Source: Opisthorchis felineus (taxonomy: Eukaryota; Platyhelminthes; Trematoda; Opisthorchiida; Opisthorchiidae). Taken from it: a stretch of DNA of 64,000 nucleotides. This document shows, piece by piece, positions 24,911-39,059 of the stretch. A program made the position numbers and the translations under genes. The stretch spans positions 385,784 to 449,783 of the forward strand of contig SJOL01005976.1 of NCBI GenBank assembly GCA_004794785.1. Reading direction: 5' to 3'. Each line of letters begins with the position of its first letter. Within the stretch, counting starts at the first letter, position 1. The notes under the pieces were generated by a model that was not told the origin of the DNA, did not search any database, and saw only the letters and a list, made by a program, of their open reading frames with translations.

Positions 24911-25865
24911 TCCAATTTAACTTTACTTTACTTCATACCATAGTGGCTTTATAAAAGTTCGTTTTCATCTGTACGGTTTTCTTTTCTAAAAACAGTTAAG
25001 CAGCAACCATGCATCTTCATCTTGGTCTGCCTTTAACGGATATTTTTTTGAGAAAGCCCGGACACAGAAAAGCAAAATTAATAAGTGAACAATTGAAATT
25101 TTGTGGCTGATTGGTCGAGTACACTTTCATTGCGCGTGATTTTCACACTGTAATCGAGGCGAATTTGTACGACCTGGTTAGGCATTTGCGGCGTTTCACT
25201 CACTGCGGAGTAAGCGTAAACCAGATAAAGTTCTCCAGGGACACCGAGTTACAACGTGGTCTGGCCAGTAAGCACATTTCCATCGCTTTGTGAACAGGAT
25301 GTATGAGCAAATATTTGTCAGGTTTCTGTGAACCAGGGCTGCGCAAGTGACATATCACCTATGGCATTTACGTCCATACCAAATATCCCTAATGAAAAAC
25401 GGATACCCAGGGAAGTCTGCAAAGAACTATTCGAAGCAACATTTTGCAACCGATGATAGCAAAAACCTGATAGTTTTGAAGCTGCTCATTTACATTGTGC
25501 TGCTGTTCATAAAAGTTTTTCCTAAACAACAGCGCAGGCGCTAACGACTTCATTTACAAGGACGTTTATTTCCGCAGAGCCTAAGGACCCTTCAGCGACG
25601 CTCAGCACACAAATCAAGCATAATGTACGGCTACACGTCTCTTCCGTGGTGATATGTTCATATTTTTACCGAGTGATCCGCAATCCAGTTGGTTTGGGTG
25701 ACCTGACATCTAACTCATACAACTGCTGAGCACGAACTGCAACACACAGGAATCGGACAAGCGAAATACACGATGATTTCAAATGCAACTCATTCGGTCG
25801 AGCAGGGCTCTGTATTAGGTATACCGGGTGGTTCACCGTGATCCATCCATCCATCCAATTATACC

Positions 25866-25945
25866 TGTTTGTTCTCGAGTGGTTAAGCGAAAGACACTTA
25901 CAACCACAGGGGCGGTCGCCGTTCGACTATACAAACCGGTGTTCC
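25866..25945 (+). repeat. tRNA-derived SINE-like fragment
   Basis: TCGAGTGGTTAAGCG resembles an A box (near 25874-25889) and GTTCGACTATA (25921-25931) a decayed B box, with tRNA-like spacing. An (ATCC)4 run precedes it at about 25842-25857. The B box is degraded and an acceptor stem is missing. Confidence 0.4.
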
Positions 25946-28900
25946 CGTAAAATGACTTCAAATGAAGCTTTCTTCTTGCCTTGGCCTACCGACTTATGTC
26001 TGTAATCAAACCATTTCGAGTGACTTTAATATCGTCCCATTTTTGCCGTACATTTAAACATCCGATGCCTTTTGCACGCAAATACTTAACCAGTTTTCCC
26101 TCTTCAAAGATCAAGTTGTCAGTAAGGTTGTATAGAAAACGATCGTTTACAGTTATAGGCGTCATGCAAAAACAAGGGAATCAATGACGTATTTCCAGGT
26201 GAACTCCCTTTTACGCTCTAGTGGTAGGAATAAATGACAGGAACTAAGTCTTTTAGACTAGAAACTCAAAAGGACTGCCTTCACGAAGGATAACATTGTA
26301 ACCAGTTTGGAAACATACACTATGGAGCGTAATTGACCAGTCAACAACGATATCTCCGAATGAAGAATATATCAACCTAATAATCTTCGACCTTAACAGG
26401 ATCTGTTGCCGGTGCGGGTTGTCTTGGTTTCGGATAAAGTGTTTTGCTTCAGAAATCCTTTCCCGTATCATTTGATCAAACTAGTCCTAGAAAACATCCG
26501 TATCGCGGACGGATGAAGAACCACCAGAATAACTCCTGTACCTGAGATTCTCAACCTAGTCAACTACTAAAGTTCCGTCCGATACCGCACAGATGGATAC
26601 TACTAAATGTGTCTGAATGCCTATTTCTGTTTCTTGTAAAACTTCACGGAAAGCCTTGAGAAATGTACCGCATTTTGCATCCTATGATTGGAGATGCTGA
26701 GATAAATCAGGAATTTTCTGATAATCTACCAATTGTCAGTACCAGGGAGTATGCTGGCAAAATTGCTACTCCTTGCGCATCATCCAAGGCACTAACCGGG
26801 CATTTATTCAAGCGTGGTACGAAATCCTGACCCAAAGTTGGTCATGTGGTTGGTGGGCACTCCTCGATGGTCCAACGCTAGTTTAGCTCATCCTGTGGTT
26901 CATCGAGTAATTGTATACCCCGAGTTTCCACAAATCTTATTTTCTACTTAAAATGGCAGCCTTATCTACCATATTCAGTCTCCTACTGAGGCCGTATACA
27001 TATCGCGACCACTGTCCACTCATTGCCGCCACCATCCGGAGTTGAGGGCATGCAGTGTCGCTGTGTTATGGTCATCTGTGAAGTTGCATGGATTTAACAT
27101 CTTCAAATTAGTAAGCGTAAGTTTCGAGGACGAATTTACCCTCTTATTCCCACTACCTAGTAGGCAATTATTTTTAAAACGTTTGCCGGATTACAGGAAA
27201 TAGACGCTTTTACCAGCAATAGCAGCACTCGGCCTTCGGCACTTTCAACTGACATTCCAACCTGCTTTCTGATTGATATCTTATATTAGAGACAAATGAA
27301 TGCCAAAGCAAATCCTTCAATCGATTACATTTAGACAAAATGGTTTGCCTCTCAAAACATCCACTAGACAACACCCGCATTCGTACGCAAGAATCGTATA
27401 TAAAAATTGCCTTTGGATTCTTATCTCGACACCTGCTAATATGAAAAGTATCCTGGAGGTAAAATGTTTCAACATAATTTGTTGTTCCTGAACTGTCTTC
27501 CTTTTTTTGAGTCCTTATTCGTTTTCTCAGCCTTTGTTTGCTATCTCAGCTTGTGAACATGTAATTATGATGAGTATAAATATGTGTAAAAATATTTCTC
27601 GAGCAAATCTGCATTCACCAGCAATTCACTAGCAATAACGAATGACGAAAAACTTTCCGCTTGTGTTTTTTAATTCTACAACCCCAGCGTGCAGCTCACC
27701 TTAGAGGACAATTGTCCAGATAGCAAGTTTGTTCCAAAAGCTCGCATATCACGCGCACCATAGAATCATGTGGTCACATTTTATTTGTGACCGTACCGTT
27801 CAATACAAAAAGCGATCTGTCAATGCGGAGGACTATTTTTTCTTTACCTTACTACGGATAGTCGAGATGCTCCTCTCACATGCAATTGGGAAATAGATTA
27901 ACTCGGTTTTCAGAACAAAAAGTATTTATGTATTGGTTTCGAAATTCCCCAAACCAGTGTCAAAGTATGCTCATGACATTTGATTTCACTAATACCTCCG
28001 ACGGCTTATGGAATTGGTCACGTGGTATTTCCACTCGGAACGCAGGACGTAGAGCAAAACTGGGAAATCAAGAATATTCTTTTTTTCAGGAGACGTGACA
28101 TAATTAGCAAATGATACTGTTCAACACATCTGAAGTACTTTGAAAGAGCCGCTGGTTGTTTGGTCATATTTCTGACACGGTGTGCTAAATTTGTTTAGGA
28201 CACTCGAGGTATTTCAGAGTGTGAGGCTCTTTTTCAAATAGTATGTCGTACCACTGGAGGGTATCTAGAACATACACGTTTCATTTGCAAGATGAGGATA
28301 CGGTTTCATCAAAATATACGGTTGCAGTATGTCTTCTATGTTATATTAAGCAGGTTTCCTAGGAATACGTCCATCTCATTGGAGCATTTGCTTGCCGTTA
28401 AAATGATTCAGTGATTTAAGATTCGCGCTATATAAGAAAAAGTGACGTTATTCACATGACAACCTGAATGTAATAAAATTCTAAAAGGAATATGGTCAAG
28501 TTTCAACACTATAATCACCTGAAACAAATGTCATTATATCCTCGTTTCGAGGGTTAACCAGCCACCGCCAGATCTTCAATCAGGTGCTCTCAAAGTTCAA
28601 ACGCACTGGCGTGAATCTACTTTGGTCACAGTTGCCCTAATGATCTGCCCATCCATTGGTAAAACATTTGAAAACAATTACTTGTTGAATTAACTCCTGC
28701 AGGTATGGTCTATTGAAAAAACGAAGTAAAGCACGTTTAGAGTTCGACTATGAAAATAACAGCGTGATAGCCCTCATTATTTTTGGAACCACATCAGCAG
28801 ATTTCACATATCCAGTTTTTTGGCGTTCCTCAGGTGTGTCAGTGGATTGAAAGCCTCCTATGAATAATGACTTCTCAGATTCGATGCACTGCATAACAAG

Positions 28901-29935
28901 TCGGGTGGTTCATTCAATGTCCCCATTCTAGGGGAGTTTAGAAGCTGTCATCTTTCACGAAACCGAAAGCGTTTTCAGTTGTCCACGGTGCATCAATTCG
29001 TTTTAAACTTTGATTGTCAGTGTAGTGCTTCTAACTAAGTGAGTAAGAAACAATCAAGTTGATTTCAAATCACTATGGGAGAAACGGTCTCTCGGAGCAT
29101 GAAAGGTATGACACCGTTCGAAAAAATCACTGTTTCCTCCCATTTACGGGGTACTAGCAGGACCCACGAAAATGACCACTCTCACCTGAGCAGTACTGTT
29201 AGTCCCGTTCTCACTTGGGCGAAAGAGATTGAATCACCGGATCAAGTCCTGATTTTCTTATAACTTGCCAGCATCTCTTTGGTCATGCCAAAATTTGTAC
29301 TTTGACTGCAGTCATACGAGGCATCCGTGACATCCCTTCTTCAACAGCGTGTGTTATACACACTTGGAACCTTACCCTTTGATACTATGCACGCGCCATG
29401 TGTGCTATGCTTATAAAAGGCGACCCAGGATGTATTCAAAGCCTGATCATTATCGGAGCCCTACGGGCTGGTTTAATATGGTTCATTAGCCCCCGAACAG
29501 CTCTGTCGAGCATGGTGTTGCTGATACCCCGTAAATATATGGTAAGGCCTCAAGCTTGATTTGCAGGTTTAAGCACTAGCAGTTATTTACTTCGTCACAC
29601 ATTTATTTGTTCTGCCCACTTACTTATTCTGCCCCTCTATCTAGCTACGTAGTTACATTAAAAACTGCAAGTTAACGAAACTTTGAGTCCTCACAGAGTG
29701 ATTCTCCAGACTGCTTAGAGGTAAACCGCATTAGGTTAACTTAGGTTTACGAGTCAGATGACAACTAGAACTTACCCTGTCCGTTGAGTGTTGAGTCTCC
29801 GGCACGCAAAATATTGTGCTCTAAACGTTCCTTTGACATGCACTTAGAACATAGCTCAAATTGGCATTGAAGTTGCTTGTCGTCTTTTATGTTGTACATT
29901 GAATATAGTCCAACAGCCGCCATATCTCGAAAGAC

Positions 29936-30414
29936 GGAGATAAAAATGTGAGTAAATAATTCTGCATGCGTGAGATTCTACTCGTTGCGCTTCTCATGTG
30001 TAGCTCCGAAAACAACACTTGGAAAGCTAAAAAACCCTCCACCGACCAAAACCGTTCGGTGGAAATAAAACCGGCAAATCCGTCTATACCTTTATTGGTG
30101 CGGAAAAAGCGGGAAAGCAAAAATATCCAAAGGGCTTACAATATCTGCATAGATTTCTGAAGCTTCCCACTCATCTCCAATTGATGACAGCTTAGAGATT
30201 ATTCTTCCAGTACAGTAGTATCGTTTATCGCTTTCGTAGTTTGCGTACACGATTTGCGGAATAGAATAAAATCACAGAATTTATTTAAAAACCTGTGTGA
30301 ATCTAGTTGTAACGAAACAACTCGAATATACCCGGAGACGTATAAATCACGAGGTAAGAAACAAGTGCTGTCTTCTGTAAAACCCTCAGATAATTTGCAA
30401 TGGAATACGTATTA
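29936..30414 (+). repeat. 479-bp duplicated segment, copy A
   Basis: This segment is matched base for base by 34467-34945, apart from position 29937 and T at 30095 (G at 34626). It has no terminal inverted repeats or poly-A tail. It contains a 64-codon plus-strand ORF (29966-30160) that begins with a hydrophobic stretch, and a GTGAGT splice-donor-like hexamer at 29948-29953. Confidence 0.95.
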
Positions 30415-30419
30415 AGATA

Positions 30420-33400
30420 GCAGCTAGGATTGGGGTAAGGATGTAACAAATAAAAATTCGCCGCATGACAGTATGGGACGTTTAAGAGGTCACTGTCAAC
30501 CATAACATAATTAGGGGTTGCAGGATAATGGAGCCTGATTGCTCATACAAACTGATTTTGTGCACAGCAGTCACGCTTGCGCATTTGGATAGATCTGTCC
30601 GTGGCAACAGAGCGATTTACCGGAACTCGGTATATCACTTGGAAGTCAACCTTATAAATGACTTTAGGATTGGATTCAGCTGAATCCTAACAAACATCCA
30701 CCTTAATGTAGGACCACCATATGGCTTGGGCATCGGTCCAGTGTAAATACGTCCTCTAGTCGTTTCAAGACATCTTTAGGTTTTTGTCGGAAAAATTCTC
30801 ATTGCTCCACCAGTCAGGTATTACACAATTTTACTTCATTGGTTTAGGTTGAGAAAGACCTGTGAAGCGTGCAGTCTCTTCTTTTCAACGTTCAGAAAAC
30901 TAATGCGATTCCCATGTTTCGATTGTTTGCAACCGCTTGCATGCATCTGCTCCAGCTAATCTCTTAAACAAAGTATTATTATATGTACGCATAACAATTT
31001 TCCTTAAATTGTTGCTATGACGAGCTGTTATGGAGGCTAAATTCTGGCACGTCATAACATAGAGCACACTTGCATTTTTGATCTGAACTAAGTTACTTTT
31101 AAATTTTACTATCGATACCAATAATAATTCAACCAGGACTTAACCCACCTGAGACTGCTTGTTACCAATCAAACTGACAGTGTGATGTCTTCCACACTGT
31201 ATACATATTAAAAAAGAAACAGACTTTCCATGATACGTAGTGCCATGGTTATTTTGTTTACGTTTTGACTCGTCCACGATATTTCCTACACTCTCGAGTG
31301 ACACAGGTGAATTCGTCACGACAAACCCAACATTTACCACATGAAAGTCTGCAGAAAATTTAGGAATCAGTTAAAAACTGATCAATTTAAACTTTTCTTA
31401 AAATTGTAACACTACATGCTATTTCAAACACATTGGAAAATAACATCTAGTCTTTCATGTACCGCTTCCTTCACCTGATGGGTAACTATAACCAATGTCA
31501 TGCGAATTGAAAGATTCAAAAATGTAATGCTTTATTGAAGAATTAATGTGTCACTTTTTTCTTGACTGCGGCAGTCTGTCATTTGTGTCACTGTTTTCAC
31601 GCGTTTCCGTTCCCCCTCGGTTGCGAAGGACTGACTCTTTAGGGAATGAGGAGTTTTAACCCACAATATACCAAAAGTCACGTAGGTACCATCCACAAAA
31701 CGCCTTCTTGAATGCTATCCACTATACCAGAGTACGCGTGCGTTTATTTGTACTTTACGCTCTCGTTAAAAAAGCATAACCGCAGGAAAATGATGTGTTC
31801 CTTTGTTCTAAACTGTCAATTAGTCCGCCAAAATTCTCAATTGTTTATAGCGACATTCCCACTTTATATATCAAGCACGCGCACATTATATATGTGCTTA
31901 GGTTTTACTCATCAGATGTACCTGTTTGTCCTTGCATCAGAGTTAGCATATTCTGCTACCTTAATTGACAGTTCGGCTTCAAAAAGCACCACCACCCAGA
32001 AGCGTGCCTGTAAAAACCGGATTTTAATCGTCCGTGCAGACAGATAGTTTTGGGCCAACGTATTGACCTACTGGTCGCAAATGGTTTTAGTGTGTTATGT
32101 GGTCCCTCCTTAATATACCCATCTGGTATTTTTTTGTTCGTCATCATAAGCCGCATTTTACGGTCCCAATTTTCCCACTAGTTTTCATTGGCCGATTTTA
32201 CTCAGAAGAATAGGTAAACTGATGCTGTACCAAATTACTTGCTAAATCCGTTTAACCTCTTTTGGCTTCGTCTGTTCTCGCGCACCTCATGTATTTATGT
32301 GATGCCAGGTAAACAAATGAGTTATCCGAGTTATTCGAAGCCAATCAGGTTAAATAGATGTGCACTGAACATACTGAATAATCTATTTGTTCGAAAACCA
32401 CTAGCTTTTTGTTTCCATACGGATACATGCATATGTAAGTATATATGCAACATTATTCTCCTTCTTGTTGCCTTAGCGGATGAAACACGGTTTTATCCAA
32501 GTGGCCCGTCAACTACCGTATCTAGAAAACCTTCCTGTTTATTTATTTTCACCCAAAAACAACTATACTTGAGGAACTAAGCGAATTCTTCACTAGTTGA
32601 TATTCCAACGCTTCTTTTACTTATCGTTCTTGACAGCGGTTTGACGCTCTAAAATGTGTGATATTCTAACTCTTTCATGGATGTGATATATAAGGATTTC
32701 ATCCTGATTGTTTGGCAAAAATTTCAAAGCTAATGTCGTCTGAAAGAAAGTCTAGTTACCTGGTGTGACACTAGTGAGCATAAGCCTTAACCGCTGGGGA
32801 TTTTTTTCAAAAAGATCATGAATTATTTTACAACCAAAAACAACCGGAACAAAAACGGAGGCAAGAGATGCAGTGCCAGGTTTAAACGAACAACTCAAAT
32901 TCGACATCACTAGTTTGTTAACGCCCATTTCGGGTATTATATACACTATGAGGTATACAATTAAAAGTGAAGAACACCAGTCTTAGTAAAAAAGGCCCCC
33001 AAACAATCGACTTTGAGAGGCTAGATGGAGTTTTTAAACCGCATTAATTTCGGGAAAGGTAAAATTGATAATACTGTTTTCAAGTTTGAAGGCGGTAGAC
33101 CAAGACTAAATGGAATACAAAGGAGAGATAAAACTGTGCACTCCTTACACCAGTGGTATATTTACTTGTCGTTAATTGCACTGAGTATGCGAACTTCGTT
33201 CGTTCGACTTAATTGACCAGCCGTCGATACCCGCTGAGTTTTTGGGTGTTTTTGGCACATTTTCCGGTCAGGTGGGCATGGTGCAGATAGTGTTTTCTAG
33301 GTTATGACCACTATTATCAGATATATGTACATAAATACACATATCTAAACAACAGTACGGTAAAATATACGGGCGAACAAATTATTGCTTCACTTGGTCA

Positions 33401-34200
33401 AAGGAATAAATGTGATGTCAGCTGTATCCTATGTCATGAAGACACTGGGTCGAACAGGTCCGAAACCTTTTCTGAAACAGGTTGACAGCCAAAAATCGAA
33501 AGTTAGCTAACTAGAATGCTCCGGTCTAACCACAAGCTACCTTTTCAAGGCGTTTGTTGGTAGTAATACGTGGCTCTAATTATGGGCACCGAAAGCGGGG
33601 AGATATGCACCCAAAGTGTCTATGTGTTATCAGTCTAAAAAGGCAAGCCCATAAAACCACGTCGGTGCAGTCACAGTGACAGTTTGATGGCAGCCTTATA
33701 ATGTAACAGAACACTACAGAATCATACAACACCAGAATCAAACGAAATTAAATACGGTTATTCTGCCAAGCTATAAAACCAAAGACTCATTTACGGTTAG
33801 CTGAAAAATGGAGCGACAGATTGAAGATGGACAACATTTCAATATTGCCGCATCATTTTTAAGAATATTTTAAGTTATCAGTCCAATTAGACCGATATAT
33901 CTAAGTAGACCTGTGTGTGTTTTTCCACCGGTCTTATTCCCTCGTTGGCATCTGTCGCTTACACTCCTCCAAGAAACCCGCCTGTTATTTACGAACAACG
34001 CGCAGCCACCTGTCGGTTCAACCAGATTTAATCGAAGACCCGCTTCAGGTGTTGGCGACTAATTTGCCAAAACAGCAATCGATAAGCATCTTCTCCCAGC
34101 CATTTCCTCATTTTACGATTTCGAATGTCCGTTCCGTGGAAGGGATGACTCTGGTTGCCATTTAGCCACCCGCAAATGTCGCACACAAAGTTCGCCTTTG
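30420..34200. other. No supported feature
   Basis: AT-rich sequence with short frames only. Nothing recognised on either strand. Confidence 0.5.
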
Positions 34201-34466
34201 CAATAAGTTAATGGCAGCATGGTATTTGTTGGCGTTTAGAGCAGCACTTTTCTGATGGATGCAAGTTATTTCTTCTCTGTCTAAGCAGCCAAGGTAAAGC
34301 CTTTTTGTATGAGTCGACATCAGCATGAAGTTGCTCTTCAACCAGGATGAGAAGCCTGCACCCTCTTTGGAGATTCTTTTTATCTCGCGGGAAACGGATA
34401 TGTGGCCGAGTCACTTCGACGTTCCACATAGACGCTATCTTGGGTGCAGCGATATATATATATATN

Positions 34467-34945
34467 GAAGATAAAAATGTGAGTAAATAATTCTGCATGC
34501 GTGAGATTCTACTCGTTGCGCTTCTCATGTGTAGCTCCGAAAACAACACTTGGAAAGCTAAAAAACCCTCCACCGACCAAAACCGTTCGGTGGAAATAAA
34601 ACCGGCAAATCCGTCTATACCTTTAGTGGTGCGGAAAAAGCGGGAAAGCAAAAATATCCAAAGGGCTTACAATATCTGCATAGATTTCTGAAGCTTCCCA
34701 CTCATCTCCAATTGATGACAGCTTAGAGATTATTCTTCCAGTACAGTAGTATCGTTTATCGCTTTCGTAGTTTGCGTACACGATTTGCGGAATAGAATAA
34801 AATCACAGAATTTATTTAAAAACCTGTGTGAATCTAGTTGTAACGAAACAACTCGAATATACCCGGAGACGTATAAATCACGAGGTAAGAAACAAGTGCT
34901 GTCTTCTGTAAAACCCTCAGATAATTTGCAATGGAATACGTATTA
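34467..34945 (+). repeat. 479-bp duplicated segment, copy B, next to an ambiguous base
   Basis: This second copy is embedded between (AT)7 at 34452-34465 plus an N at 34466 on the left, and a TATATACGTATAT... array (34942-34992) on the right. The same 64-codon ORF is intact at 34497-34691, with one residue changed. The position of the N suggests a closed assembly gap or collapsed microsatellite, so the duplication may be real or an artefact. Confidence 0.9.
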
Positions 34946-34953
34946 TATATACG

Positions 34954-34989
<36 letters not shown>

Positions 34990-34992
34990 TAC
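34942..34992. repeat. AT-rich microsatellite
   Basis: (TA)n with interspersed ACGTA and TGTA units follows copy B of the 479-bp duplication immediately. Confidence 0.9.
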
Positions 34993-37900
34993 ATTCAAGG
35001 TAGAGCTTCTGAGCAAATTATGCACACAACACATGACTAAGTGATGAACACTGATGTGAACAGTGTTTTAGATAAAAAGCATCTAACATTCCAAACAAAT
35101 ATTTTACTAGCGTTGATCTGACTACAGTTATCGAGTTGGGTATTTCGATCCTTCAGTTTGATTTTAAATGATTTTTGAAACTCCCGTGTATGATAATGCT
35201 GTGATATTGTGACATTTTCGAGGCGTAAATAGTTGTTTTCTGCGCAAAAAATAATTTCCCCGCGTTATAGTTTTATGCTAATCTATTCCACAATAGTTAG
35301 TAAGGCGGATTTAACGTTACAAAGATGTCAAACGTTACAAGATGTTACAAAGCCCCGTATCGCTACTGAACGAATTTTGTGAAAATATGACAGTAAATAG
35401 GGATCAAATACGTTCCTCTAGAGCAAGTGAGGCTCTAAAAATACTACGTCAATGGCGTTTCTTTTTGTTTAGCCTGGGGAAATGGTGTAGACTCGTGTTC
35501 TACTTGGCGTTGATACCATGTTTTCAGAAGACTGTAACATAATTTCTGTCTTGGATCCCGTCCATCTTAGCTGGCCTACAAACAGTTACCTTTGTTTAAC
35601 ATCACTACAGAATCAAACAGGGTTTTGCCTACGTTCGACTTATTTGACTTCCAACCAAATTCCGTACGCGCATGAAAATGGATTAGATTCAGGACCTCAG
35701 GCCACACCAACGGTCGGGAACTTTTTTCCTGGGACACTTAGGCCGCGCGAGTGTTTCAATGGCACGTTGGTATTTATAAAGGCTCTTAATGTGACTACGT
35801 GAACGAAAGGGAACAATTCGAAATCGGTTTACTAGATTATGCGTATGTACTTTCAGTAGCCTGCGTAGCACACGCCAATCCATTCAGGCTCAGCACTAAG
35901 ATTTCCAATCGTCTCACTCACTAAGCATGATAATGGTTGTTGGTGTTTGCTAGAGCAAAGCGAACCAGAAAAAAGCAGTCCCAAAGGGAAATGATTAACC
36001 TGTCCTCTAGTTTTCGAGATGTGACGAATGCAGACAGCACAAAACAGAACCCAACGCATGATTCTCCCATTGCCGTATCACGAATGGATCGCCGAAATTT
36101 TCGCATGGTCTAATTTGAGCTTGATATCTAGGCCACTGGAGGCATGAAAAGATCGTGCTGCTGGATTCATTGTGGGGGCTGCCTCGCAAACTACGAAGGG
36201 GGAGTGAGTAGACACAAAAATAATACGCTTTACTGAACAGAAACGACATGGAGATAAAAACTGATGACCTGAGTCAGTCAGAAAACGATCCAATTATTCT
36301 ACTTAAGGAAAATAATAATATTCAGATTGACCATTGCAGAGTTACTTACAGAGCTTTGCCTCACAAGCACAAAATGCAGTACGAAAAACCGACTTCTGTC
36401 TGATATAATAAACCAAATAATTTCAATCATGTCAAAGCATGCTGAACGTCGTTTTCCACTGCTAGTTTCAACTTCTACCGGATGCTTTCAGCAATCTTTA
36501 ATCTGCCACCCGGTTAAATCAAGGAGAAAATTTCGGTAACTTTGAATGTCTCGCAATCAGTATAGCTGACCAACATGAGCTCGCGACGACGTGGCAGACT
36601 ATGGGATATAGGTTGTAGTCTTAGTTATGTGAATTAAATAGAACTCTGATTCGGCTCTCTGTCAGTGTTCCTTCCGTCACTCACTTAGTGTACAGGGGTT
36701 CCTTAACTCATGTCCAATAATCGGTTGTTTGGGCCAATTCCAATCTATCATTATGGGAGCACAAATCCACAATCATCATTAGGCTACCAGTAGTTCTACG
36801 TTGGCTTGTGAGTAAAGACTTCCCGCCCAATAAATCCGGTGATCATTCTAAAATGCCTTCTACCCGTTAGTCTGCGTCGAGTAACATAGGAGAAGAGGCA
36901 TGGCCAATCAAGTCAGTACTAAAAATCTTATACAATCGATTAGTAAACTGAGGAGATTGACACATATCCCGTGTGTTGTTATCCGGCTATTCGTTGGTAT
37001 GTATTACGCTGGAGACAATGTGTATGGGCTAGATGAACTTCAAGATGATGGACTACGTGAGATGCCTTACAGAGATATCGCTACCGGCACGATAGCGCAC
37101 AACACATCTTATCGTGCATTGTTTCACAAACAAACTGGATTTACGTGGTCTTTGACAGATTCTGAGGGAATGACGTTACTGCAACTGAAAAAATGGTTGC
37201 ATGTACCTTGTACTGACGCATGTGTAGAGTATCAATAAAGTGAATGATAGCATTCCGTAATTTCATTGTTTCTATTAAAAGTTGTTACTTAGTGTGTTAA
37301 ATTAGTTGCGCAATTCATACTTACCCGTCGTGTCATCTGCTAAAAGATGAGGATTTTTGGAAAATCTAATGAACACATTTCTGTTTCAACTCCGCGAAAG
37401 TCAGAAACAGCCTCAATCTCTTAGTGAATTCTTCCAGCCTGGTTCGATACAGAACTGACACCTAATGCAAGGATAGGTCAAAATCGATGACTTATTTTCA
37501 TTTGACTTCAAACTTAATGTAGGTTAGGTAATAAATCATCATAAACTTGGCTGAGCTCAATCGATCTTTATTACCTTCCCTCTTAGCATTTTCGAGTTGA
37601 GCACTGTCATGGAAATCATTGAACAGCTTGACTTAATGCGACAAAACAACCAAGCAAAACAAAACACAATCGGGTTTGTTCTCGGGTTTTAGGTTAATCA
37701 GGTCTGGTAATCAGCTTGTTTGCGCATGTTTCTTAGTGGACTTGTGTATCCTTAAATAGAATAATTTAGTTGGTGTCAGGTACTGAATTCGATGCGAAAT
37801 TCGTAAAATAATAATTGCCATGTCTGACCCACTACATTCGATTAGAGCATTTGGCGTTCCAACACGTGACACGATTAATTTGGCGACATTAGGTTATGTG

Positions 37901-38960
37901 TAAGAAAAAATTGCGTCTTCTAATGCGTATACATAAAATATCTAAGTGAATCCAATTATTGAGCGTTAGAAAGTAGATATATTTTTAGTCGAATCTCATA
38001 AAGCTTATCGTTATTATGTAAGAAGGCAGTCACAAATTTTGATAAATACCTTTCTGGGTGTTCAATTACAAGCTTCTGAATTCTTTTAGTAATAAAGTAA
38101 CATAATCATTTCGTATATGGTTATCTTGGTGCTCACATCCAGGGCTTTTACAAAGGATACGTGAAGGCAGATTGAAATATGTGATAGATTTGGAGAGAAG
38201 AACCCTTCATTGTTATAGAAAAGTGTGTGCAAGTCAGTCAAAGAAGGGATCACACATTTTTGCGAAGTTAATTTGCAAGTGTTTTCTTGCAGTTCGGTGA
38301 TGTCAGGAATACACGGCTAGTTTCAAATCCATGTATCCCAGTCGGTTGTACCCTGATGAAAAATCGCACTTGGCATCAAAAACACCGGGCAAACCGCCTG
38401 GACATTGAAAACATATCCGTACAGCAGTGCTACTGACTTAAGCCACTATGAACAGTTTTGTTGAGTTGCATGACCATGTCTCTATCTGTCTGTTAGCCAG
38501 TGGAATAGTGAAATTGTCCTTTCTTTTCCCATTCCGACTTTGGATCACGCGTTTATTTCTTTGGGAAGCACTTAAATTAGTCAGTCCGACATCAATTTTT
38601 TTATGACGGCTGTCTCAAAATTTCGTATCAATGAAGCAGTTTTGTTCCAAAGACTTCACCACATTACTGTGTTCAATGTCAGTTGATTTGCACTTGGGAA
38701 GCATGCTTAAATGTTCAACTTTTCCCTGGATTTCCTGTCTTTTTGCATTTCAGGTGAAAATTGTTTTCTTCATTCTACCTGATAGTACGACGCTAGCATA
38801 TGAATCTATCTTGTTATTGGCTTCAAGCGAATAGAATTTCTGAATCCAGAAATAACAGGTAATTCGTCTAATTCAGCTGGTTTGAAAACCATTATTTCAC
38901 TGAGAAATTTAGATGACATAAAATTAGTTATGCTCGAATAAGACAGTATCCTTCGTTTGT
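34993..38960. other. No supported gene; weak 112-codon frame at 36900-37238 (+)
   Basis: The frame begins ATGGCCAATCAAGTC and includes LFVGMYYAGDNVYGLDELQD, but its length is within chance expectation. The rest is empty to my reading. Confidence 0.3.
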
Positions 38961-38972
38961 TTTCCACTTTAC

Positions 38973-39041
38973 CGCATATTCTTATCTCAGGGACACTGCC
39001 GGTCTGTAGCGCTTCCCGAGGTATCTTCCAGATAGCATCTT
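38973..39041 (-). CDS. Candidate 69-bp symmetric exon, unrecognised
   Basis: The exon lies between acceptor CTTTTTGCTGTCAG and donor GCG|GTAAAG on the minus strand. It is 69 bp, a multiple of three, and encodes DAIWKIPREALQTGSVPEIR. Both splice sites fit consensus. Short symmetric exons are common in flukes. Neighbouring exons were not established. Confidence 0.3.
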
Positions 39042-39059
39042 CTGACAGCAAAAAGTGTT

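Larger units (their letters stand above)
22680..29930. other. Mostly featureless; weak exon-like frames at 22775-22895 (+) and 22939-23127 (-)
   Basis: The plus-strand frame after CTTGTCCCTTTCAG (22774) reads ELHGRAIAFVGALNEKKTTT. The minus-strand frame at 22939-23127 contains CRRC and YCIYCH. Both are plausible exons of a gene near the 22.2-22.7 kb pair, but neither is established. At 29415-29423 there is TATAAAAGG without an evident downstream gene. Confidence 0.3.

Noticed and set aside
34208..34651. 147-codon minus-strand ORF crossing the N
   Set aside because: It fuses the duplicated segment, an AT array with an ambiguous base and unrelated DNA. The frame is an accident of the join.
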